DNA from: an uncultured Desulfovibrio sp. | Lineage (GTDB): Bacteria > Desulfobacterota > Desulfovibrionia > Desulfovibrionales > Desulfovibrionaceae | NCBI GenBank assembly: GCA_900550745.1 | Contig: URTO01000019.1 | Coordinates: 1 to 12,417, forward strand | Length of the DNA stretch: 12,417 nucleotides | Direction of reading: 5' to 3' | Shown: positions 7,891 to 12,417 of the stretch, one piece after another | Layout: every line of letters starts with the position of its first letter | Numbering within the stretch: the first letter of the stretch is position 1 | Notes under the pieces: model-generated | Databases searched by the model: none | Told to the model about the DNA's origin: nothing | The model's input: only the letters and a program-made list of their open reading frames with translations | Program-made: the position numbers and the translations under genes

Positions 7891-7921
7891 GAAAAACGAA
7901 CTTCCGGGAGCTTCCCGGAAG
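7891..7921 (-). terminator. Terminator-like hairpin before nusB (possible attenuator)
   Basis: On the minus strand CTTCCGGGA and TCCCGGAAG form a perfect 9-bp stem with a 3-base loop (7901-7921), followed after TTCG by five T residues (7892-7896). This resembles an intrinsic terminator, with a four-base offset before the T-run and only five Ts. It would stop transcripts coming from ribH or from the intergenic region before they reach nusB. Because only 34 bases separate it from the start codon, nusB expression must involve readthrough, which is the layout of an attenuator. That it acts this way is inference. Confidence 0.45.
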
Positions 7922-7926
7922 ACAAC

Positions 7927-8159
7927 GCGGCAGCGGAGAAAAACGCCGCCGGCGAGACATTGGGGAACCGGGCCCTTTCCGTATGCGGCAGGGGGCCTCC
8001 GCACCCGCCGGGCATTTCGCCGGGGCTTCCGCTCCGTTGGCTTGGCAGAAGCCGCCCCGCGCCCGCCGGGTTTTTCTGGATGGGGGCGGGGAACCCTTCT
8101 TCGGGAAGAGCCGCCCCGTACCCGTTCGGGCCTTTCCCCGGATCGCGGGGAACCGTTCC
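7927..8159. repeat. About four imperfect ~58-bp tandem repeats
   Basis: Matching blocks recur at regular spacing on the plus strand: gcggcag at 7927 and 7985 (58 bp), with a weaker ttggcag at 8042; gccgccggc at 7945, cccgccggg at 8004 and 8062, and cccgttcggg at 8121 (59, 58, 59 bp); gccgccccg at 8051 and 8110 (59 bp); ggggaacc at 7962, 8088 and 8147 (the last two 59 bp apart). The copies begin near 7927, 7985, 8042 and 8101. The last two are the most alike; the first two are shorter in the middle. The period is not a multiple of three, which argues against a coding repeat. The base composition is extreme, so part of the similarity could be compositional. I do not recognise the family. Confidence 0.5.
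8134..8152. other. Hairpin within the repeat region
   Basis: TTCCCCG and CGGGGAA form a 7-bp stem around a 5-base loop in the last repeat copy. The neighbouring copy has a comparable CCCCG/CGGGG pairing with a longer loop, so each repeat may fold as a hairpin unit. Confidence 0.4.
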
Positions 8160-8182
8160 GGCTGTGGATGGCTCCCACAGCC
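8160..8182. other. Perfect 8-bp hairpin beside the repeats
   Basis: GGCTGTGG and CCACAGCC flank a 7-base loop just outside the fourth repeat copy. No T-tract adjoins it on either strand. It would lie in the middle of any nusB leader RNA. Confidence 0.45.
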
Positions 8183-8241
8183 TTCCGGGGCTTGCCGTTT
8201 TGTTATGGCCCGGCAACGCCCGCGTTTTTTCGGAAGAGAGC

Positions 8242-8269
8242 CTTATACAGCAAAGTTCCCGCCGCACAA
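8242..8269 (-). promoter_or_regulatory. Candidate sigma70-type promoter for nusB
   Basis: On the minus strand a -10-like TATAAG (8242-8247) is preceded after 16 bases by TTGTGC (8264-8269). The -10 box matches five of six positions and the -35 box only three, so this is weak. It lies just past the ribH terminator candidate and would start a leader of about 380 bases ahead of nusB. Confidence 0.25.
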
Positions 8270-8282
8270 CCTCCCTGTCGAT

Positions 8283-8338
8283 AAAAAGGCCCGCGGAGGG
8301 AAGGGAGGCGCTTTGATGGACGCCTCCCGCAGCTTTTT
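8283..8338 (-). terminator. Terminator candidate downstream of ribH
   Basis: GGGAGGCG and CGCCTCCC (8303-8310 and 8321-8328) make a perfect 8-bp stem with a 10-base loop, 14 bases after the ribH stop codon. In the minus direction five Ts occur only 15 bases after the stem (8283-8287). An AAAAAG at 8333-8338 could pair with that T-run and extend the structure. On the plus strand five Ts follow after five bases, but no plus-strand gene reads towards it. It may be a partial end to the riboflavin operon. Confidence 0.4.
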
Positions 8339-8342
8339 CCCC

Positions 8343-8813
8343 TTAAATCTGCTGCAACACGCGAACGGTCTCAAGGACGGCGGCGGCGGCTTCAACGCCC
8401 TTGTTGCCGGCCTTGGTGCCCGCGCGTTCGATGGCCTGCTCGATGTTGTCCGTAGTCAGCAGGCCGAAGCCCACCGGCACGCCGCTTTCGAGGGACACAT
8501 GGGCAAGGCCCTTGGTGGCTTCGGTCGCCACGAAATCAAAATGAGGCGTCCCGCCCCGGATGACGGCGCCGACGGCGACGATGCCGTCGTATTTGCCGGA
8601 AGCCGCCAGCTTCTTGCAGGCGAGGGGCATTTCAAACGCGCCGGGAACGCGGACGATGGTGAGGTTTTCTTCCGATCCGCCATGACGGATCAGATAGTCC
8701 ACCGCGCCGCTGATGAGGCGATCCACGATGAAATCATTGAATCGTGTTGCAAGGATGGCGAATTTGAGATCCGCCGCGTTGAGATGCCCGTCGATGGTCT
8801 TGATTTGGTTCAT
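8343..8813 (-). CDS. ribH: 6,7-dimethyl-8-ribityllumazine synthase
   Basis: A 156-residue lumazine synthase, the penultimate enzyme of riboflavin synthesis. It condenses 5-amino-6-ribitylaminouracil with 3,4-dihydroxy-2-butanone 4-phosphate; many homologues assemble as pentamers or 60-mer capsids. The substrate-binding and catalytic motifs are intact: RFN at 24-26, VPGAFEMP at 56-63, GAVIRGGTPHFDFV at 82-95 with the catalytic His91, FGLLTTDNIEQAIERAG at 116-132 with the phosphate-binding Arg130, and the NKG near 137-139. GAGG lies five bases before the start. It is the last gene of the riboflavin cluster, 57 bp after ribBA, and is followed by a terminator-like stem and the long non-coding gap. 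Confidence 0.98.
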   Translation of the reverse strand: MNQIKTIDGHLNAADLKFAILATRFNDFIVDRLISGAVDYLIRHGGSEENLTIVRVPGAFEMPLACKKLAASGKYDGIVAVGAVIRGGTPHFDFVATEATKGLAHVSLESGVPVGFGLLTTDNIEQAIERAGTKAGNKGVEAAAAVLETVRVLQQI

Positions 8814-8855
8814 GGGAGCCTCGTCTGTATGGGGTAAGGCGCCGCATTTCGGGAT

Positions 8856-8867
8856 ACGGCGCGCCGT
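8856..8867. repeat. 12-bp perfect palindrome between ribBA and ribH
   Basis: ACGGCGCGCCGT is self-complementary and begins four bases after the ribBA stop codon. As RNA it gives only a 4-bp stem with a 4-base loop, although a GGCGCC further downstream (8838-8843) offers a competing pairing. It could be an intercistronic stability element or chance in GC-rich DNA. Confidence 0.4.
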
Positions 8868-8870
8868 TCG

Positions 8871-10097
8871 TTACTTACGGTTGCCGGAAACGTGGAGCAT
8901 GTGCCCCATCTTTTCCTGCTTGGTACGCATATAATCTTCATTAGTGGCGCAGCAGCCCACCTCGATGGGCTCGCGGCCGACGATTTCGAGCCCGTAGCCT
9001 TCCAGGCCGACGATCTTGCGGGGGTTGTTGGTCATGATGCGGAGTTTGCGGATGCCCAGATCCAGCAGGATCTGCGCGCCGACGCCGTAATCGCGGAGAT
9101 CCGCCTTGAAGCCGAGCTTTTCGTTGGCTTCAACGGTGTCGTAGCCCTGATCCTGAAGGGCGTAGGCCTTCAGCTTGTTGGCGAGGCCAATGCCCCGCCC
9201 TTCCTGACGCATATAGATGACCGCGCCCCGTCCTTCCTTTTCAATGCGGGTCAGCGCGGCGGCAAGCTGGTTGCCGCAGTCGCAGCGCAGGGAGCCGAAC
9301 GCGTCACCGGTCAGGCATTCGCTGTGCACGCGCACGAGCACGGGATCGGAGCCGCCCTTTTCGGACACGTCGCCCTTGACGATGGCGACATGGGTGTCGG
9401 CGCTGATATCGTTTTCATAGGCGATCATCGTGAAGTTGCCGTAGCGGGAGGGGAGCTTGGTTTCGGCCACGCGGCGCACGCCGAGCTGGCCGTGCCGCAG
9501 ATGGTAGCGGATAAGGTCGCGCACAGCGGCGATTTTGAGGTTGTGCTCCTCGGCGAATTTCTCCAGATCGGGCATACGGGCCATCGTCCCGTCGTCTTTC
9601 ATGATCTCGCAAATGACGGCGGCGGGCTTCAACCCGGCGAGCACGGCGAGATCCACGCTGCCTTCCGTCTGTCCGGCGCGGGTGAGCACGCCGCCGGGCT
9701 GGGCGCGGAGCGGGAACACATGGCCGGGCGTCACCAGATCTTCGGGGCGGACGCCATCGGCGACGGCGGTGAGGATGGTATGGGCGCGGTCGGCCGCGGA
9801 AATGCCCGTGGTCACGCCGTTGCGGGCTTCGATGGACACCGTAAAGTTGGTGCCGAACTTGGAGCCGTTGCGCTGCGTCATGAGCGGGAGTTCCAGCTTG
9901 TCCACGAGGCTGGGGCCGAGCGGAAGGCAGATCAGGCCGCGGGCGTATTTCGCCATGAAATTGATGGCCTCTGGCGTCACATGCTCGGCGGCGATGGTGA
10001 TGTCACCCTCGTTTTCCCGATCTTCGTCGTCGACAAGAATGATCATCCGGCCCTGCCGGATATCCTCCACCGCTTCTTCAACACTGCAAATAGCCAT
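8871..10097 (-). CDS. ribBA: Bifunctional DHBP synthase / GTP cyclohydrolase II
   Basis: A 408-residue fusion providing both precursors of riboflavin. The N-terminal RibB domain (about 1-200) turns ribulose 5-phosphate into 3,4-dihydroxy-2-butanone 4-phosphate. It shows the metal-binding acidic loop DDEDRENEGD at 23-32, PGHVFPLRA at 124-132 with the conserved His126, RAGQTEGSVDLAVLAG at 140-155 and CEIM at 163-166. The C-terminal RibA domain (about 208-408) opens GTP. It has zinc ligands Cys261, Cys272 and Cys274 in HSECLTGDAFGSLRCDCG, the catalytic MRQEGRGIGL at 296-305, and the GFKADLRDYGVGAQIL substrate region at 329-344. Both halves keep their key residues, so both activities are expected. 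The start has GAGGA nine bases upstream. It lies 28 bp after ribE and 57 bp before ribH. Confidence 0.98.
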   Translation of the reverse strand: MAICSVEEAVEDIRQGRMIILVDDEDRENEGDITIAAEHVTPEAINFMAKYARGLICLPLGPSLVDKLELPLMTQRNGSKFGTNFTVSIEARNGVTTGISAADRAHTILTAVADGVRPEDLVTPGHVFPLRAQPGGVLTRAGQTEGSVDLAVLAGLKPAAVICEIMKDDGTMARMPDLEKFAEEHNLKIAAVRDLIRYHLRHGQLGVRRVAETKLPSRYGNFTMIAYENDISADTHVAIVKGDVSEKGGSDPVLVRVHSECLTGDAFGSLRCDCGNQLAAALTRIEKEGRGAVIYMRQEGRGIGLANKLKAYALQDQGYDTVEANEKLGFKADLRDYGVGAQILLDLGIRKLRIMTNNPRKIVGLEGYGLEIVGREPIEVGCCATNEDYMRTKQEKMGHMLHVSGNRK

Positions 10098-10125
10098 AAT
10101 AGAAAGTCCTCAGCTTCGTTGATCC

Positions 10126-10788
10126 TCAGAAAAAGCCGTTTTCGCGCAGGAATTCAACCGACAGTTTCCCCGTTTTCGCCTCCTCGGAGGCGAGGCCGAG
10201 GTGGGGGGCCATCATGTGGCGGACATATTTGCCGATGACGTCGGTTTCCATATTGATGCGCGTGCCCGGAACCCATTCGGCCGCCGTCGTTGCCCGCCAT
10301 GTTTCGGGGATGACGTTGACCTCCAAAAAGTCCGGCCCGCAATCATTCACCGTCAGGCTGACGCCGTCAAGTGCCACTGAGCCCTTCCTGATGACTTCCG
10401 CTCCAAAAGAAGCGGGAAAACCGATGCGGATGCGCCGTGACTCGCCTTCCCGCCGCACGGACAGGATTTCAGCCACACAGTCCACATGCCCGCTGACGAT
10501 ATGCCCGCCGAGGCGATCGCCCACGGCAAGCGCCCGCTCAAGGTTGACCTTGGCGCCGGGTTTCAGCAGGCCGAGAGCCGTGCGCCGCATGGTTTCAGCG
10601 GACGCATAGGCGGAAAAAAGGCTTGGGCCAGACGTTTCTACTGTAAGACACGTTCCGTTGACGGCAATGGATTCGCCCAAAATAATGTCCGTGAGCGCAT
10701 AAAGCGCCTGAATCCGAAACCGGGTTTCGTGCCCGTGGGACTCCACCGCCAGCAGCTTCCCCTGACCGTTGATTATGCCTGTGAACAT
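10126..10788 (-). CDS. ribE: Riboflavin synthase, alpha-type
   Basis: A 220-residue riboflavin synthase that dismutates two 6,7-dimethyl-8-ribityllumazine molecules to riboflavin and 5-amino-6-ribitylaminouracil; it normally works as a homotrimer. The two homologous lumazine-binding barrels are plain. The first opens with MFTGII at 1-6 and carries VNGTCLTV (43-50). The second opens around GGHIVSGHVD (94-103) and carries LDGVSLTVND (140-149), followed by DVIGKYVRHMM at 183-193. The conserved N-terminal sequence fixes the start at 10788, 16 bases inside the end of ribD. The Shine-Dalgarno is weak (GGTG five bases upstream), so translation probably depends on ribosomes finishing ribD. The symbol ribE follows proteobacterial use; the same gene is called ribC or ribB elsewhere. 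Confidence 0.97.
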   Translation of the reverse strand: MFTGIINGQGKLLAVESHGHETRFRIQALYALTDIILGESIAVNGTCLTVETSGPSLFSAYASAETMRRTALGLLKPGAKVNLERALAVGDRLGGHIVSGHVDCVAEILSVRREGESRRIRIGFPASFGAEVIRKGSVALDGVSLTVNDCGPDFLEVNVIPETWRATTAAEWVPGTRINMETDVIGKYVRHMMAPHLGLASEEAKTGKLSVEFLRENGFF

Positions 10789-11912
10789 GCGCGCACCGGC
10801 CTGAATATAAGGTGTCCGTCTTCCCCACAGGGCTCCATGCGGACCAGCCGCAGCGAGAGCGCCTCATCCAGTTCGAGGGGCGTGCGCCCGTCGAACAGCG
10901 GTCGCGCGTCATTGTCCCCAAGCACTTTCGGCGCGATGTGGAGATGGAATTCATCGACGAGCCCGGCTTCCAGCAGGGAGAGGCCAAGGCGCCCCCCGCC
11001 TTCGCACAGCACGTAGGGGCAGCCCGCTTCCTGACGCAGGTATTCAAGGATCTGCACAAGATCCTCGCCGCTTTTCCAGCGGTCAAGACCCAAGATGCGG
11101 ACGCCGCGTTCGCGGAGCTGCGCCGCGCGCGGCGTGGCGGCCCCGGACGCCGTGGTGAAGAAAATCGTTTCCGTGGGGCGTTCCTTGAACAGCAGCAGCG
11201 AGTCGGGCGCGGGCACACGCGAGGAAATGGATACCGCCAGCGGCTGGCGTTCGACCGGCCCGTCAAGCCTTGCGGTCAGCAAAGGGTTGTCGGTATGGAG
11301 CGTATTGCCGCCGACGAGGACGGCGCCCCCGGCCCGCCCCACATTGGCGCGGAGTTCATGCACCTGACGGCGGGCCGTTTCTCCGGTAATCCAGCGGGAA
11401 TGCCCGGTGCGGGTGGCGATGCGCCCGTCCAGCGTCATGGCGAGCTTCAATATGACATAGGGGCGCTTCGTGGTCTGCCAGATCAGGAAATCGGCGGCCA
11501 GATCCCGGCACAGCTCTTCGCACACGCCCGCCTCCACCTTCACGCCCGCTTCGGAGAGGCGTTCCATGCCGCCCGCCGCCTTGGGGTTGGGATCGCGCAG
11601 GCCGATGACCACATGGCGGATGCCCGCCGCTATCACCGCTTCCGTGCAGGGCGGGGTTTTTCCTTGGTGGTTGCAGGGCTCAAGCGTGACGACCAGCGTG
11701 CAGGCCGAAGGATCGACGCCTTTGGCCTCGGCGTCCCTGAGGCACTCCACTTCCGCATGGCTCTTGCCGTAAGCGGTATGCCAGCCTCTGGCGACGACAA
11801 TGCCGTCACGGACAAGCACGGCCCCCACCGTGGGATTGGGTGCGGCGGCCCAGCGGCCGCGTTCCGCGAGCCCGGCGGCTTCCCGCATGAACGATTCGTA
11901 CGGGTGGCTCAT
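10773..11912 (-). CDS. ribD: Bifunctional riboflavin deaminase / reductase RibD
   Basis: A 379-residue two-domain enzyme performing the second and third steps after GTP ring opening: deamination of the pyrimidine, then NADPH-dependent reduction of the ribosyl side chain. The N-terminal deaminase domain (about 1-145) has the zinc site: His52-Ala-Glu54 and Cys80/Cys89 in EPCNHQGKTPPC. The C-terminal reductase domain (about 150-375) has KLAMTLDGRIAT (156-167), SRWITG (172-177), AVLVGGNTLHTDNPLLTARL (197-216), CEGGGRLGLSLLEAGLVDEF (303-322) and PKVLGDNDARPLF (328-340). The segment around 190-196 (NVGRAGG) is about four residues longer than the usual LRAxxDAxLVG form. The start overlaps the upstream stop as ATGA and the end overlaps ribE by 16 bases, so all three are likely translationally coupled. 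Confidence 0.98.
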   Translation of the reverse strand: MSHPYESFMREAAGLAERGRWAAAPNPTVGAVLVRDGIVVARGWHTAYGKSHAEVECLRDAEAKGVDPSACTLVVTLEPCNHQGKTPPCTEAVIAAGIRHVVIGLRDPNPKAAGGMERLSEAGVKVEAGVCEELCRDLAADFLIWQTTKRPYVILKLAMTLDGRIATRTGHSRWITGETARRQVHELRANVGRAGGAVLVGGNTLHTDNPLLTARLDGPVERQPLAVSISSRVPAPDSLLLFKERPTETIFFTTASGAATPRAAQLRERGVRILGLDRWKSGEDLVQILEYLRQEAGCPYVLCEGGGRLGLSLLEAGLVDEFHLHIAPKVLGDNDARPLFDGRTPLELDEALSLRLVRMEPCGEDGHLIFRPVRACSQA

Positions 11913-12406
11913 GCGCTTTCTCCTGAGGTGCCCGTATGCCCGCAGCCATCCGGCGTAGGACGCAGGGGAAGGAGTTCGAGCGTGATGCCCGCTTCGTTCA
12001 GCATCTGCATGGCGAGCTCGTCAGGGTAGCCCGATGCGTACCAGATTTTGGTGATGCCGCAGTTGATGAGCATTTTCGAGCAGATGAGGCAAGGCTGATG
12101 CGTACAGTAGACTTCAGCCCCGGCAAGGGAAATGCCATGCACCGCAGCCTGAATGATGACGTTCTGTTCCGCGTGGAGGCCCCGGCAGATTTCATGCCGC
12201 TGACCGGAAGGCACGCCGAGCTGTTCGCGCAGGCAGCCGATATCGAGGCAATGCGCCACCTTGGACGGTGCGCCGTTATAGCCGGTGGCGAGGATGCGTT
12301 TGTCCTTGACGGCTACGGCCCCGACCCTGCGGCGCAGGCAGGTCGAGCGCTCCGCCACGAGGTGGGCGATGTTCATGAAGTAGTCGGGCCAAGCGACGCG
12401 GGACAT
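11909..12406 (-). CDS. dCMP deaminase family protein (ComEB-like)
   Basis: A 165-residue zinc-dependent deoxycytidylate deaminase, expected to convert dCMP to dUMP for thymidylate synthesis. It has ERSTCLRRRVGAV (19-31), TGYNGAP (41-47), the catalytic HAE at 78-80 (LHAEQNVI) and the zinc ligands Cys106 and Cys109 in HQPCLIC. An extra Cys/His-rich stretch (His52, Cys53, Cys58, His71, Cys74) matches the insert of dCMP deaminases, where a second zinc may bind. This separates it from RibD-type and tRNA deaminases. The C-terminus (about 148-165) is a short Pro/Gly/Ser tail. AGGA lies seven bases before the ATG, at the window edge. Its stop overlaps the ribD start, so it leads the riboflavin cluster here; its own promoter is outside the window. 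It is homologous to B. subtilis comEB, but no competence role is implied. Confidence 0.93.
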   Translation of the reverse strand: MSRVAWPDYFMNIAHLVAERSTCLRRRVGAVAVKDKRILATGYNGAPSKVAHCLDIGCLREQLGVPSGQRHEICRGLHAEQNVIIQAAVHGISLAGAEVYCTHQPCLICSKMLINCGITKIWYASGYPDELAMQMLNEAGITLELLPLRPTPDGCGHTGTSGESA

Positions 12407-12417
12407 AAAGGTATCCT

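Larger units (their letters stand above)
7858..8342. other. 485-bp intergenic region without a supported gene
   Basis: This gap separates ribH from nusB. Open frames cross it on both strands, but their products are Pro/Gly- or Arg-rich low-complexity sequence with no ribosome binding site or recognisable domain, as expected for very GC-rich DNA. It contains the ribH terminator candidate, a weak promoter candidate, the ~58-bp repeats, at least two further hairpins and the pre-nusB hairpin. No tRNA, tmRNA, RNase P or 6S RNA signature was seen. All the other gaps in this window are under 80 bp, so this one stands out. Confidence 0.75.

Noticed and set aside
7858..8178. N-terminal extension of nusB by 107 residues
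   Set aside because: The extension is Arg/Pro/Gly-rich low-complexity sequence through the non-coding repeats. The start at 7857 has a proper GAGG and gives normal NusB length and N-terminus.
7837..8316. Plus-strand frame of 159 codons through the ribH-nusB gap, with apparently repeated GR-x-P-x-P-x-G segments
   Set aside because: The repeat period is 57-59 bp and the matching blocks fall in different frames between copies, so the peptide repeat is a by-product of composition. There is no ribosome binding site, and the frame overlaps nusB head-on.
7858..8342. RNase P RNA, tmRNA, 6S or SRP RNA in the long gap
   Set aside because: I looked for the conserved RNase P 5' block, the tmRNA 3' T-arm/CCA end and tag reading frame, and a 6S-like long stem with a central bubble; none is present on either strand.
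8892..10238. 448-codon open frame on the plus strand opposite ribBA, and a similar 405-codon frame (10812-12029) opposite ribD
   Set aside because: Mirror frames of well-identified enzymes; no independent evidence of translation.
8343..12417. FMN riboswitch (RFN element) controlling the rib genes
   Set aside because: The gaps between rib genes are at most 57 bp, too short for this element, and none of its conserved blocks was seen in the ribH-nusB gap. It could only be upstream of the window.

Overview
The window is a GC-rich, fully co-oriented stretch of bacterial core genome. All eleven genes lie on the minus strand, so transcription runs from high to low coordinates. The order is dCMP deaminase - ribD - ribE - ribBA - ribH - [485 bp gap] - nusB - leuS - lptE - holA - radC - lon (lon leaves the window at position 1). 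The lptE lipoprotein implies an outer membrane with LPS. The dCMP deaminase-rib-nusB-leuS order and the protein sequences resemble Desulfovibrionaceae (Desulfovibrio/Bilophila type). That placement comes from memory of gene order and sequence, not from a search. There is no sign of a prophage, IS element, CRISPR array or tRNA/rRNA gene.

From right to left, the first block (12406-8343) is a riboflavin operon headed by a dCMP deaminase. The deaminase overlaps ribD by 4 bases (ATGA) and ribD overlaps ribE by 16 bases. RibBA then follows after 28 bp and ribH after 57 bp. RibBA supplies both precursors (from GTP and from ribulose 5-phosphate), RibD does the deamination and reduction steps, and RibH and RibE complete lumazine and riboflavin. 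The only step without a gene here is the dephosphorylation, usually done by general phosphatases. No FMN riboswitch is visible; if one exists it would be upstream of the window.

The second block (8342-7858) is a non-coding gap and is the most unusual part of the window. It holds a terminator-like hairpin after ribH, a candidate promoter, about four imperfect ~58-bp tandem repeats, several further hairpins, and a hairpin plus T-tract ending about 34 bases before the nusB start codon. Any transcript reaching nusB has to pass that last hairpin, which makes an attenuated nusB leader plausible but unproven.

The third block (7857-1) carries nusB, leuS, lptE, holA, radC and lon. leuS and lptE are coupled through a TGATG overlap; the other gaps are 30 to 75 bp and have no convincing terminator. 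These genes serve antitermination, leucyl-tRNA charging, LPS assembly, clamp loading, a RadC-family protein and ATP-dependent proteolysis. Lon has an Arg-rich N-terminal extension and a well-placed second start codon after it.

I found no clearly new multi-gene system. The best candidates for something undescribed are the structured repeat region and pre-nusB hairpin, followed by the Lon extension.
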